A DNA stretch of 64,000 nt, taken from positions 124,001 to 188,000 of the forward strand of contig NZ_CAMLJQ010000001.1 in the NCBI RefSeq assembly GCF_946480305.1, read 5' to 3'. The DNA comes from an uncultured Caldimonas sp. (lineage in GTDB: Bacteria; Pseudomonadota; Gammaproteobacteria; Burkholderiales; Burkholderiaceae). Shown here one piece after another: positions 7,810-16,229 of this stretch (the stretch's first letter is position 1; the number at the start of each line of letters is the position of its first letter). Position numbers and translations under genes: made by a program. The notes beneath the pieces were generated by a model, which saw only the letters and a list, made by a program, of their open reading frames with translations, ran no database searches and had not been told where the DNA came from.

Positions 7810-8832
7810 ATGAGACTCCAAACCACCTCCTTGCCCACCGTGTCGATGGCCTACGTCTGCGCCGTGTGCGAGGCGATGGAAGTGCCGTCGGCGAAGCTGC
7901 CCGATCTGGTGGAAGAGGCCGGCATTGCGCGGAGTCTGCTGCTGCAGCCGGGCGGTCGTGTGACCGAGCCGCAGTTCGCGGCGCTGTACCGCCAGGTGGT
8001 GGCGCTCAGTGGTGACGAGATGCCCCGGTTGTTTTCACGCCCCCTGCGTGCGGGTGCATTGAAGTTCACCTGCCTCAGCCTGCTCGATGCGCGCAGCCTC
8101 GCCGTGGCGTTGCACCGTTGGTCGCATGTGCTGCATCTGCTGCAGGACGACTTCACGCTGCAGGTCGAGGCGGAGCATCCGATCAGTCGTATCGCGCTGG
8201 TCAAGGTGCCGGGCAGTGCTGCGTGCAAGCCGGTGGCATTGGACCTGATGCTCAAGCTCATTCACGGGGTGGCCTCGTGGCTGGTCGGGCGCAAGATTCC
8301 GTTGATCCGTGTCGACTTTTCGTTTGCCCGGCCTGCGTTTGCCGCCGAGTACCAGTCGCTCTATCCGGGGCCGGTGCGGTTCGACCAACCGCAGACGGCA
8401 ATGCACCTGGAGGCGGCCTATCTGCAACGGCCGGTGCGGCGCACCAAGCAGGAGTTGAATGACTTCCTGCGGCGTGCGCCGGAAGACTGGTTGTTCGTGT
8501 CGTTCAAGGACGAGCTGCTCAGCCAGCGGCTGCGCGACCACCTCGCGCAGCGATTGCCACACCCCGTGACCGCCGAGGAGGCGGCCACCGCCTTGCACGT
8601 GTCCACCCGCACACTGCATCGCCACCTGGGCGACGAAGGCACGAGTTTTCAGCGCGTGAAGGATGAGCTGCGCCGCGACATGGCGGTACAAAAACTCACC
8701 CGCACCCGAGAACCGATGGCCGTGATTGCCGCTGAGCTGGGATTCGACAGCACGGCGTCCTTCCATCGTGCCTTCAAAGGCTGGACGGGGGACACGCCCG
8801 GCGTTTACCGAGGGCGCGGTGCCGGCACATGA
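7810..8832 (+). CDS. AraC family transcriptional regulator (OruR/ArgR-like layout)
   Basis: 340 residues from ATG 7810. The first ~200 residues resemble the 'arabinose-binding-domain of AraC-type' module (PF12625 type) that usually precedes the DNA-binding part in regulators of amino-acid or aromatic catabolism. The C-terminal ~100 residues hold two helix-turn-helix motifs: 'TAEEAATALHVSTRTLHRHL' and 'MAVIAAELGFDSTASFHRAF'. The target is unknown; its nearest neighbours are the divergent Crp/Fnr gene and, 292 bases downstream, the convergent arginase-like gene. A TTG six bases earlier could also start the frame. Confidence 0.88.
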   Translation: MRLQTTSLPTVSMAYVCAVCEAMEVPSAKLPDLVEEAGIARSLLLQPGGRVTEPQFAALYRQVVALSGDEMPRLFSRPLRAGALKFTCLSLLDARSLAVALHRWSHVLHLLQDDFTLQVEAEHPISRIALVKVPGSAACKPVALDLMLKLIHGVASWLVGRKIPLIRVDFSFARPAFAAEYQSLYPGPVRFDQPQTAMHLEAAYLQRPVRRTKQELNDFLRRAPEDWLFVSFKDELLSQRLRDHLAQRLPHPVTAEEAATALHVSTRTLHRHLGDEGTSFQRVKDELRRDMAVQKLTRTREPMAVIAAELGFDSTASFHRAFKGWTGDTPGVYRGRGAGT

Positions 8833-9124
8833 GCGTGTCGGGTCACTGCGGGGGCATTCCCGGAGGAGCGAACGTTCTGGGTGGATCGCTCGCGCAAGAG
8901 GGGCGGGGCGTGAATCGGCGGCGGCCCACCCCGGCGCCTCGAAGTCCGTCAACTCGCCCTGTGCCGGCGGGGCCGGCAGCCAGGGCGAGGGTCGCAACGA
9001 GTACGCCAGCAAGACGCACGACGAAAACCTCCCGGTGGGTCGACCGAAGAACGCCTACCTGTGATGACGTGCAGAACATAGTCGTGCGTTGGCGTGCCCG
9101 CCCCCCGTGATCGCGGGGGAAGGT
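8833..9124. other. Intergenic region, no convincing gene
   Basis: 292 bases between convergent genes. Both strands carry short open frames, but their composition (Arg/Pro/Ala strings) is what high-GC non-coding DNA gives. A G+C hairpin CCCCCG-TGATCG-CGGGGG lies at 9102-9119, close to the minus-strand stop, without a clear T run. Confidence 0.5.
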
Positions 9125-9958
9125 TCAGGCATCTGTTACGGCTTTGAGCAGCGGTGCAAGCGCGGTGATCACCCCCGCCGGATCACCCGGTGCGCCGCCC
9201 TCCGCCTGCGTCCACGTGGCTTCGAACTCGGCGATCTCCAGCCCGATCACCTCACATTGCGCCAGCGCCTGCGCGGCCTGATGCAACTGTTGCAGTGTGA
9301 GGCCGCCCGGCACACGGTATTCGGTGGGCACGATGCCGGGCTCGAGCACGTCGCAGTCCAGGTGCACGTAGACCGGCGCGTCGCCGATCGCGTCTTGGAG
9401 CCGTTCGGCCAGCGCCGGCCCGGGGGGGACGAGGCGCAACAGACCCTGGTCGATCCATTGCTGCTCGGGTGGGTCGATGTCACGCGAGCCCACCAGCACC
9501 ACCTGCTCCAACCGCAATCCTCCGCCGAGCGGCGAAGGCCACAGGCCACAGGCACCGGTCAACACGAGGCCGCCCAGGTAGCCGCTGGTGCTGGTATCAG
9601 GTGTGTTGGCGTCGGCGTGGGCATCGAACCAAACGACGCACGCGTCCCGGCGATGGCGGGCGACGACAGGCAGCGTAGCGAGCGCAGTCGCGCAACGTCC
9701 CATGGCGGTGAGCGGGCGCCCGTGGTGGGCGAGCAGGGCGTCGTACCGGGCAGCGAGGGCCGCAAGCGGGCGCCGGGCCAGTTCAAGTTCTGCATCCCAG
9801 CGTCCGCTCAGCGGGGGGCCGGGTTCTCCTACCACCACGGGCTCGAGGCCGGTCTGCAGCGCAAGTGCCTTCGCCATCAATGCGGCACCTGCCATGCCTC
9901 GCGCATTGCGATCGCCAGCCGGGCCCTGGTAGAGGGTGAGCGGGGTGAGGGAGGTCAT
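9125..9958 (-). CDS. Arginase/ureohydrolase family protein, atypical metal site
   Basis: 277 residues from ATG 9958. Two of the three family metal motifs are present: 'VWFDAHADANTP' (DAHxD) and 'VHLDCDVLEPGIVP' (DxD). The usual first motif GGDHS is replaced by 'TAMGRCATAL', so the histidine ligand is apparently a cysteine. Family members hydrolyse guanidino compounds such as arginine, agmatine or formiminoglutamate using two Mn ions; divergent members with a Cys in this place exist and their substrates are mostly unknown. Substrate therefore cannot be assigned. The gene is divergent from the DUF1993 gene, 96 bases away. Confidence 0.8.
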   Translation of the reverse strand: MTSLTPLTLYQGPAGDRNARGMAGAALMAKALALQTGLEPVVVGEPGPPLSGRWDAELELARRPLAALAARYDALLAHHGRPLTAMGRCATALATLPVVARHRRDACVVWFDAHADANTPDTSTSGYLGGLVLTGACGLWPSPLGGGLRLEQVVLVGSRDIDPPEQQWIDQGLLRLVPPGPALAERLQDAIGDAPVYVHLDCDVLEPGIVPTEYRVPGGLTLQQLHQAAQALAQCEVIGLEIAEFEATWTQAEGGAPGDPAGVITALAPLLKAVTDA

Positions 9959-10054
9959 GGCTTGCCACGCTTTTGGGGGAAAGTCGTCATTGTGCTGCGC
10001 GCGTAACCGCGCGATGAAACAATCGCGCGCTCGACTCCCCAGCAGAAAGACGAC

Positions 10055-10624
10055 ATGAAGCTTTCGATGTATGACGCCTCGGTGCCGGTGTTCGGCCGCA
10101 TGCTCGACAACCTCGCCGGGTTGCTGGAGAAGTCGGCCGACCATGCGCGTGCCTGCGAGATGCCCGAGGGGCCGTTGCTCGACGCACGCCTGCACGTCAC
10201 GATGTTTCCGCTGGCGCGGCAGGTGCAGATTGCAGCCGACGGGGCGCGCGGCACCGTGCTGCGCCTCGCCGGCGGCGAGCCACCTGCGCCGGAGCACTCC
10301 GACTACGCGGTGTTCAACCGCGGCGATCCGAGCGGCTTTGCTGCCGCCGACGACAACTTTGCCGACCTGCTGGCGCGAGTGCGGGGCGCGCGCGAAGAGG
10401 TGCTCGCCTGGCGCCGAGAGCAGATCGATGGCAGCGAACAGCGCCAGATCCGACTCGTGATGCACGGTCGTACGCGGCGCTTCAGCGGCATGCCATTCCT
10501 GCTCGATTACTCGCTGCCGAACTTCTATTTCCACGTCACGACGACATACGCGATCCTGCGGCACCTGGGTGTGCCGCTCGGCAAGAACGACTACCACGGT
10601 ACCGGGCTGTTCACCGAGGAGTGA
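10055..10624 (+). CDS. DUF1993 family protein
   Basis: 189 residues, close to the family's usual length of about 170. Typical features are the N-terminal helix 'VPVFGRMLDNLAGLLEKSAD', 'DARLHVTMFPLARQVQIAAD', and the C-terminal 'LPNFYFHVTTTYAILRHLGV' followed by 'GKNDYHG'. The fold is a DinB-like four-helix bundle; function is not established. ATG 10055 has AGAAAG upstream. Monocistronic, followed after 30 bases by a convergent gene. Confidence 0.88.
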   Translation: MKLSMYDASVPVFGRMLDNLAGLLEKSADHARACEMPEGPLLDARLHVTMFPLARQVQIAADGARGTVLRLAGGEPPAPEHSDYAVFNRGDPSGFAAADDNFADLLARVRGAREEVLAWRREQIDGSEQRQIRLVMHGRTRRFSGMPFLLDYSLPNFYFHVTTTYAILRHLGVPLGKNDYHGTGLFTEE

Positions 10625-10654
10625 GAAGCCGAATCGCTCGACAGCTTCCGGGCT

Positions 10655-10981
10655 TCAGCAATCGGGGCAGGGGTCGATCAGATCGTCACCGGTTTGCGGG
10701 TCGTGCCCTTGGTCGATGACGCCGGAGCCCCGGCAGGTGAGGCAGTGTTCGGGCGGCGGCTGCAGGCTGCCGCGCCATGGTGCCTGCTGCCAGCGGCTTG
10801 GCTGTGTCTGCCGTGCCGCGGCCAGGGCAGAGACGGCATCGTGACGCCACTGGGTGCCGTCCCAGCAGCTGTAGGGGCCGGCGGGAAAGCGGCGTTGGTA
10901 GACGCCCTCGTGCCACGGGCGAGCGGTGCCGTTGAACCAGGGTGTGACGCTTTCTCGGGGTGACTTGTTGCTGCTGCGCAT
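10655..10981 (-). CDS. Small hypothetical protein with two CxxC motifs
   Basis: 108 residues. The C-terminus has 'CLTCRGSGVIDQGHD' and ends 'DPCPDC', i.e. one DnaJ-like CxxCxGxG knuckle plus a second CxxC, so a single zinc site is likely. The middle is rich in Trp and Gln ('WHEGVYQRRFPAGPYSCWDG'). No known family name. It is divergent from thiD with a 60-base spacer that would have to carry both promoters. Confidence 0.6.
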   Translation of the reverse strand: MRSSNKSPRESVTPWFNGTARPWHEGVYQRRFPAGPYSCWDGTQWRHDAVSALAAARQTQPSRWQQAPWRGSLQPPPEHCLTCRGSGVIDQGHDPQTGDDLIDPCPDC

Positions 10982-11041
10982 GCCGAAGCGGCGAGCAGCC
11001 GACGTGCCCGCTACAGTGCAGCACCACGACAGGATACGTGC

Positions 11042-11878
11042 ATGAACTCCTCAACTTCCTTGCAGCACTACCCGCGGGTGCTGACCATTGCCGGCTCCGA
11101 CAGCGGGGGCGGCGCCGGCATCCAGGCCGACCTCAAGACCTTCCAGTCGCTGGGCTGCTATGGCATGAGCGCAATCACCGCGATCACCGTGCAGAACACG
11201 GTGGGCGTGCGTGCGATCCACGCGGTGCCGCCCGAAATTCTTCAAGGGCAGATCGATGCCGTGCTTGAAGACATCGGCACCGACGCCGTGAAGATCGGCA
11301 TGCTTCACGCGAGCGACGTGGTGAAGGTGGTGGCCGGCTCGATCGAGCGGCATCAGCTGGATCGGGTGGTGCTCGACCCTGTGATGGTGGCGGCCAGCGG
11401 GGACCGCCTGATCGCCGAGGACACGGTCGCCGTGCTGGTGCGCGAGTTGTTTCCCAAGGTGGCAGTGATCACCCCCAACCTGGACGAGGCAGCGTTGCTG
11501 CTCGGGCGCCCTGTGCGTGCCGCAGACGAGCTGCAAGAGGCTGCACGCGGCTTGCTGGCACTCGGCGCCCGTGCCGTGTTGCTGAAAGGCGGGCACCTGG
11601 CGGGCGAGGTGGTGACCGACGTGCTGCTGAGTGCCGACGGCGTTGTGCAGCGCTACGAAACGCCGCGCATCCATACGCGCAATCTCCATGGTGCGGGCTG
11701 CACCTTGTCGTCGGCCATCGCCGCTCACCTGGCGTTGGGAGCCACGCTGCTCGATGCGGTGACCCGCGGCCGCAGCTACGTGGAGCACGCCCTTGCCGCA
11801 GGCGCGGGGGTGCGCGTGGGGCAGGGGCATGGCCCGTTGAACCACGGCTTCGCACCGCGGCCTCTGGTTCAGCGTTGA
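11042..11878 (+). CDS. thiD: Hydroxymethylpyrimidine (phosphate) kinase ThiD
   Basis: 278 residues of the ribokinase-like family. The start contains 'LTIAGSDSGGGAGIQADLKT', the ThiD signature that binds hydroxymethylpyrimidine. 'DPVMVAASGDRLI' and the anion hole/catalytic 'HGAGCTLSSAIAAHLALG' are also in place. The enzyme phosphorylates HMP and HMP-P in the thiamine pyrophosphate pathway in the cytoplasm. It stands alone, not next to thiC or thiE, and its last 10 bases overlap the convergent gene at 11869. No TPP riboswitch was seen in the short upstream spacer. Confidence 0.95.
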   Translation: MNSSTSLQHYPRVLTIAGSDSGGGAGIQADLKTFQSLGCYGMSAITAITVQNTVGVRAIHAVPPEILQGQIDAVLEDIGTDAVKIGMLHASDVVKVVAGSIERHQLDRVVLDPVMVAASGDRLIAEDTVAVLVRELFPKVAVITPNLDEAALLLGRPVRAADELQEAARGLLALGARAVLLKGGHLAGEVVTDVLLSADGVVQRYETPRIHTRNLHGAGCTLSSAIAAHLALGATLLDAVTRGRSYVEHALAAGAGVRVGQGHGPLNHGFAPRPLVQR

Positions 11879-12354
11879 GCTCGGTCCTGCTCTTTTCCGG
11901 AGTGCGTCTGCGCGTCGAGGCCTCGGTCCGGGGACTCGAACACCTGCTGTGACTCGGCGCCTTCGTCGATCAGTTCCTCGATGATGAAACGCCCATAGCG
12001 CTGCGCCCGTTCGGCATGGAAGCGCCGTGCAATGTCGGCCACCTCATGGGCCTGTGCGTCCTTGGGGGCGTGCACGACGAGGAAGCTGTAGCCTTTTTCC
12101 GCAAGCGCACCGTGCGCCTTGACAAGGTTCAGCTCCTGTCCGATCGCCGCGATGGGGCTGGCCTGGGCGACGTCGTGCGCCACCTGCGACCTCATCTGCT
12201 CGGGCGAGTAGCGAGCCACGTCACCGCCGCTGAAGCCGGCTCGTGCCAGTGCGTCCATTGCTTTGTCGACATCGTCAGCGGTAGGAAACGAAATCACGAC
12301 GTGTCCGACGGGGTTGAATACGCCGAGGGTGTCGGGGGGATGGGACTTGTCCAT
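11869..12354 (-). CDS. Conserved hypothetical protein, YflT/GSP17M-like stress domain
   Basis: 161 residues, no signal peptide. The segment 'VVISFPTADDVDKAMDALAR' followed by 'AGFSGGDVARYSPEQM' has the layout of the alpha/beta domain in heat- or stress-induced YflT/general-stress-17M proteins. 'LAEKGYSFLVVHAPKDAQAH' follows. The C-terminus is acidic and polar. Function is not known; I place it only by similarity of pattern. It overlaps thiD tail-to-tail by 10 bases. Confidence 0.6.
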   Translation of the reverse strand: MDKSHPPDTLGVFNPVGHVVISFPTADDVDKAMDALARAGFSGGDVARYSPEQMRSQVAHDVAQASPIAAIGQELNLVKAHGALAEKGYSFLVVHAPKDAQAHEVADIARRFHAERAQRYGRFIIEELIDEGAESQQVFESPDRGLDAQTHSGKEQDRAQR

Positions 12355-12490
12355 GCGGCCTCCTGGTCAGCAGATGAGTGGTCTGCGCAGCTCCCACCAC
12401 TCGGGTGGATGTGCACGCTTCATCTCGATGTTCGGCCGCCGCCTCTCATCTGTCGCCCGGACCGGCTCGCCCTGGCGCGTAGGAGGCGTC

Positions 12491-13360
12491 CTACGACCGT
12501 GCCTGTGCCAGCCACGCGCGGGGCGACAGCCCGGCATGCTGCGTGAAAGCCCGCGAAAAGGCCGAGCCGCTGCCGTAGCCGAGGTCGAGCGCGAGCGACT
12601 TCAGCGGCGCGCCTTCGAGGAGCCGGCCCTGCGCGAGCGACATGCGCCAGCGCAGCAGGTATTCGCCCGGGCCTTCGCCGACTGCCTGCTTGAATGCGGC
12701 GGCAAAGGCACTGCGTGACATGCCGGCCTCGCGCGCCATGGACTCCACGCTCCAGGCTTGGCCTGGGCGCTCGTGCACCGCCACCAACGCGCGGGCGAGT
12801 GCCGGGTGGGCGAGGCCGCACAACAGGCCGACCGGGACGTCACCTTGCCGGGGGTGGTCGAGCAGCCAGCGCAGCAGTTGGAGCAGCAGCACCTCGAACA
12901 GTCGGTCAGCCAGCAGGCGTTGCCCGCAACGCACCTGCTCGGTTTCTGCAAAGAGCAGCGCGAGCGTGTGCTCGATCGGCTGCAGGCTCGCCAGCGGCAG
13001 CGCCACGAGCGAGGGCAGGCCGCGCACGAGCGGGTGCTCGACTCCGCCTTCGAACTGCAAGGTCGCGCACACGAAGTCTGCGCCATCCTTCGGCGGGTTG
13101 TGAAAGTGGTGCTCGAGAGGTCGCGGATAGAACAGCAGGCTGGGCTCGGTGATCTTCAGGCGCCGCGGGGCGCCGTGCTGACGCTTGTGGTGCGTGACGA
13201 CCAGTTCCCCGCGCCGGAGCACGTGCAGGAAGCCGATGCCTGGCTGCGCTGCATATTGGGTCACGCCGCACAGCGGACCGCTGTAGAACAGCCGCGCTCG
13301 CACGCGAAAGCGCTCAAAAACGGCGGAGAGGCGATCGACGGGAGCGGGTGGCAGCGACAT
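12491..13360 (-). CDS. AraC family regulator with cupin-type sensor domain
   Basis: 289 residues from ATG 13360. The first ~180 residues look like a cupin_6-type sensor ('GIGFLHVLRRGELVVTHHKR', 'PSLLFYPRPLEHHFHNPPKD'). The last ~100 are an AraC double helix-turn-helix ('VESMAREAGMSRSAFAAAFK', 'LKSLALDLGYGSGSAFSRAF'). It is divergent from the AhpD-like gene, 120 bases away, and regulators of this subtype usually control the divergent neighbour, often in response to reactive or electrophilic compounds. That link is inference. Confidence 0.88.
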   Translation of the reverse strand: MSLPPAPVDRLSAVFERFRVRARLFYSGPLCGVTQYAAQPGIGFLHVLRRGELVVTHHKRQHGAPRRLKITEPSLLFYPRPLEHHFHNPPKDGADFVCATLQFEGGVEHPLVRGLPSLVALPLASLQPIEHTLALLFAETEQVRCGQRLLADRLFEVLLLQLLRWLLDHPRQGDVPVGLLCGLAHPALARALVAVHERPGQAWSVESMAREAGMSRSAFAAAFKQAVGEGPGEYLLRWRMSLAQGRLLEGAPLKSLALDLGYGSGSAFSRAFTQHAGLSPRAWLAQARS

Positions 13361-13480
13361 GGACGATCTGTAGTGTTTCTGGGACAAGGAGTCACCAATG
13401 GTACAGCGCAACGGGCGAGACTCTGTTGCGTGCCGACTCGACAAGCGGCGCGCCCCTTCAACCACTACAGGAGAAATCGC

Positions 13481-14020
13481 ATGTCTCGCATCCCCCTCGT
13501 CCAGCCCGCTGCAGCGCAAGGCGAAGCCCACACGGTGCTGTCGCAGATCCACCACGCCTTTGGTGCCACGCCGAACATGTTCAAGGCCGTGGCCAACTCC
13601 GCCCCGGCGCTGAAGGCAATGTGGAGCTTCTTCGGTGCGCTCGGCGGCGGCGCCCTCGATGCCAAGCTGGGCGAGCAGATCGCGGTGGCTGTGGCCGATC
13701 GCAACCGTTGCGAATACTGCCTGGCCGCCCACACCGCGCTCGGCCGGAAGGCCGGCGCGGGTGTGGAGGAAATGGCCGCCGCACAGGCAGGCGAGTCGTC
13801 AGACCCGCGCACCCAGGCAGCCTTGCGGTTTGCGCTGAAGCTGGTCGAGCAGCGCGGGCAGGTGAGCGACGCCGACGTGCAGGCGCTGCGCACCGCGGGC
13901 TACGGCGACGGCGAGATCGTCGAGATCCTCGCGCACGTCGCGCTCAACCTCTTCACGAACTACGTCAACGTGGCGTTCGAGGTGCCCGTGGACTTTCCTG
14001 CCGTGAAGCTGCGCGGCTGA
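13481..14020 (+). CDS. AhpD-like carboxymuconolactone decarboxylase family protein
   Basis: 179 residues. The redox motif 'RCEYCLAAHTALG' gives the CxxC plus downstream His of AhpD-type alkylhydroperoxidase domains. 'ATPNMFKAVANSAPALKAMW' is the usual N-terminal helix pair and 'LNLFTNYVNVAF' the C-terminal end. These proteins reduce peroxides through the CxxC pair or act on lactones. A strong ribosome site (acaggag, 13467-13473) sets the ATG. Probably controlled by the divergent AraC regulator. Confidence 0.9.
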   Translation: MSRIPLVQPAAAQGEAHTVLSQIHHAFGATPNMFKAVANSAPALKAMWSFFGALGGGALDAKLGEQIAVAVADRNRCEYCLAAHTALGRKAGAGVEEMAAAQAGESSDPRTQAALRFALKLVEQRGQVSDADVQALRTAGYGDGEIVEILAHVALNLFTNYVNVAFEVPVDFPAVKLRG

Positions 14021-14023
14021 CGC

Positions 14024-14656
14024 TCAAGCCATCCGGCTCCCTTGCATCGTGGCGGTGTCATCGGTTTTTTGCGATCCGTCCGGGCGATCGTAGGTGCCGA
14101 TGAGGCAGCCGCTGGCGACGCCGTGTTCCTGCACGGCGTCGACCAGTTCATCACGCCCGGGTTTGCCGGAGAAGCGGGGAGCGGCGTCAAGCGCGAACAA
14201 CTGGAAGGCATAGCGATGGACGCCGTGTCCCGGTGGTGGGTCCGGCGGCAGCCAGCCGGCGCGCAGGTAGGAGTTGCGACCGGCCTGAAGGTCCTCGGTG
14301 GCTTCGTGCCCGGGGCTGTTCAGCGCGCCTTCCCGCAACGAGCCGTCGGCCGGCGGCAGGTCGACCACGATGGCATGCACCAGCGGTTGGGGCGTGGGCG
14401 CGTCGGCGTCTTCGACGATCAGCACCAGCGAGGCGCAGCCCTGCGGCACGCCGGTCCAGTGCAAGGGCGGGGAGAGTCCGGCGCCATCGGCGGTGTAAGG
14501 CGCGGGAGTGCGCTCATGGTCGCCAAAGGCAAGGCTGCTCACCTCGATCGACCCCATCCCGGCTCGCAAGCCGACCTGATTGAACGCGAGCTTCTCAAGG
14601 CCGGCGCGCTGCTCGCGCAGCGCATGGCCGACCATTCCAGGTAGTTTTTCCAGCAT
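14024..14656 (-). CDS. YbhB/YbcL-type (PEBP) Raf-kinase-inhibitor-like protein
   Basis: 210 residues from ATG 14656. Family motifs: 'LVLIVEDADAPTPQPLVHAI' (DxDAP box), 'PPPGHGVHRYAFQLFALDA' (GxHRYxF) and a C-terminal 'ASGCLIGTYDR'. Bacterial PEBP proteins are small beta-sheet proteins with an anion-binding pocket and no settled role. There is no signal peptide. Tail-to-tail with the AhpD-like gene, three bases apart. Slightly longer than the usual ~160-180 residues because of an N-terminal amphipathic stretch. Confidence 0.9.
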   Translation of the reverse strand: MLEKLPGMVGHALREQRAGLEKLAFNQVGLRAGMGSIEVSSLAFGDHERTPAPYTADGAGLSPPLHWTGVPQGCASLVLIVEDADAPTPQPLVHAIVVDLPPADGSLREGALNSPGHEATEDLQAGRNSYLRAGWLPPDPPPGHGVHRYAFQLFALDAAPRFSGKPGRDELVDAVQEHGVASGCLIGTYDRPDGSQKTDDTATMQGSRMA

Positions 14657-14716
14657 TGAAGGCCTCCGGATCCGTTGCATGCCACACGTGGCAAACAACG
14701 CACCCGGGCGGGCCGT

Positions 14717-15883
14717 TCACTCCTTGGCGAGGAGGATGTCCTTGGCCACATTCAGGCCGCTGGCTTCCCACTCCGGCAGGCCGCCGCGGAACCAATAAAC
14801 CTCTTTGAATCCGCTCGCGATGGCCACCCGGCTGGCTTTATAGGATTTCCAGCATTCGGCGCCATTGCAGGAAAAGATCGTGGGCTTGTTCTTGTCGAGT
14901 TTCTGCAAGGCGGAGAAATCGTCGAGATTCACCTCGAAAGCCACGTCTTTCAGGCTTTTTTCCTTATAGGGAACAAATACCGCACCAGGGATATGTTTGG
15001 CGGCGTATTCCTTATCGGTGCGGGTATCGACGATGACGGCGCCTCGGGCCGCCAGCTGTTGCACTTCCTTTGCCGTGACGACTTTCGCGCCGGGGAGATT
15101 GGTGGGGGTGAACAAGCCGAGTTCGGCGACCTTCTTGTACTCGGTCAATTCGGCGCGAGTGGCCAGTGGTTTCAGTCCGACTGCCGTGGCGGAGGTGGCG
15201 AACCACGAGGCGACCTTGGCGCGCACTTCGGGCGGCAGGTCTTTCTTCACGACCACCGAAAACCCGCCGGGCACCGGCGACGATGTGGCGAGCACCTTGG
15301 CCATGCCGGCGTATTGCTTGGCCCATTCGTCCCAATCGCTGCTGCGGACGACCGTGACGTCGGAAACGCCAAGGTACAGCGCGGTCAGGCCGGCTTGCGG
15401 ATACCGTTCGTGCTGCACCGCGCCGAGATCCTTGAACGACAACCCACTGGCGTTCAGCATGCCGCGCGCCATGTAGGTGTAGATCGAATCCTGTTGCGGC
15501 AGATAGAGCTTGCCGCCCTTGGCCTGCTCCGGCGAGCCGATGCGCTGGCGCCCGACGAGGACATACTGCTCGGCGCGGTCAGTGGAGCCGACGAGCTCGT
15601 AGCCCCGCTGCAGGGCGGAGGCTGCGACCTGCGCCGGCGCGATGAAGATGTCGTATCCGCCGCTGCGGGTGGCCCGCATCACATCGGCCAGGTCGTCCGT
15701 CGTGGTGACCGTGACGGCTTTGCCGACTGCCTTGCCCAGCCCGCTTTCGAGGCCCGTGCGAGACAGCATCAAGGCGTCTTTCTTCGACGTGGGCTCCATG
15801 GCCACGACGGCCGTCAGTTCAGCCTTCGCGGCCCCACCGAGAGCGGCCAGCAGCACGAGGGTGCCAATGTTTAACTTTCCCAT
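14717..15883 (-). CDS. Periplasmic PhnD-like binding protein fused to a rhodanese domain
   Basis: 388 residues from ATG 15883, with a short signal peptide ending near 'AKA'. Residues ~22-255 look like a phosphonate/phosphate-type (PhnD-like) solute-binding protein: 'GYDIFIAPAQVAASALQRGY', 'LYLPQQDSIYTYMARGML'. Residues ~262-388 are a rhodanese: 'AAKHIPGAVFVPY' and an active-site loop 'FSCNGAECWKSYKAS' whose first Cys would carry the persulfide. No ABC transporter genes are adjacent. It is divergent from a sulfite dehydrogenase operon, so a role in binding and transferring periplasmic sulfur (thiosulfate, sulfane sulfur) is likely but inferred. The domain fusion is unusual. Confidence 0.82.
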   Translation of the reverse strand: MGKLNIGTLVLLAALGGAAKAELTAVVAMEPTSKKDALMLSRTGLESGLGKAVGKAVTVTTTDDLADVMRATRSGGYDIFIAPAQVAASALQRGYELVGSTDRAEQYVLVGRQRIGSPEQAKGGKLYLPQQDSIYTYMARGMLNASGLSFKDLGAVQHERYPQAGLTALYLGVSDVTVVRSSDWDEWAKQYAGMAKVLATSSPVPGGFSVVVKKDLPPEVRAKVASWFATSATAVGLKPLATRAELTEYKKVAELGLFTPTNLPGAKVVTAKEVQQLAARGAVIVDTRTDKEYAAKHIPGAVFVPYKEKSLKDVAFEVNLDDFSALQKLDKNKPTIFSCNGAECWKSYKASRVAIASGFKEVYWFRGGLPEWEASGLNVAKDILLAKE

Positions 15884-16229
15884 GTTCGAGTCCCTTCCTC
15901 TTTTATCAACGACGTCTGGGCCTGGCATGAAGCGAGGCGGTTATTGGGCCCGTGTAGGCCTTTCGATTCTCGGACGCCGGGGGTTTTTGGCGGGTCGAAC
16001 GATAAGTTGACTTTCAGGAGGTTTGTGGAAAAGTGCCTCTCTGTTTCAAAATAAAACGTAAACAAATGTGTGTGATCGGGTGTTTCAAGTGGGATAACCT
16101 GTGAAACTTATCAGGGGTGCGGTGCGTGACAAACCGCGCCTTCATCACTAAAAACGCGGCGTGCCGCTGCGTGAGGGGCGGCGCCACTCCCGTCAATTGC
16201 ACTTCGCATCACAAACTGGGACACACCAT
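15884..16229. promoter_or_regulatory. Divergent promoter region of the sulfur module
   Basis: 346 bases without a gene between the binding-protein/rhodanese gene and the sulfite dehydrogenase gene, noticeably more AT-rich than coding DNA in its centre (16015-16110). It carries a TTGACT at 16007-16012 without a convincing -10 partner, and the inverted repeat listed separately. Both promoters must lie here. Confidence 0.6.
16082..16107. promoter_or_regulatory. Inverted repeat GTTTCA-N14-TGAAAC, putative operator
   Basis: A 26-base inverted repeat with perfect 6-base arms. A further direct copy of the left arm lies at 16043-16048, 39 bases upstream. It sits 122 bases before the sulfite dehydrogenase start, in the AT-rich middle of the divergent promoter region. 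The arm spacing would place the half-sites about two helical turns apart. The binding protein is unknown. Confidence 0.4.

Noticed and set aside
8843..9079. Minus-strand frame with a signal-peptide-like start (VFVVRLAGVLVATLALAAG)
   Set aside because: The hydrophobic run is followed only by Arg/Pro/Gly-rich sequence, there is no ribosome site, and the plus strand is equally open.
16007..16040. Sigma-70 promoter starting with TTGACT in the sulfur spacer
   Set aside because: No acceptable -10 hexamer at 16-18 bases downstream.
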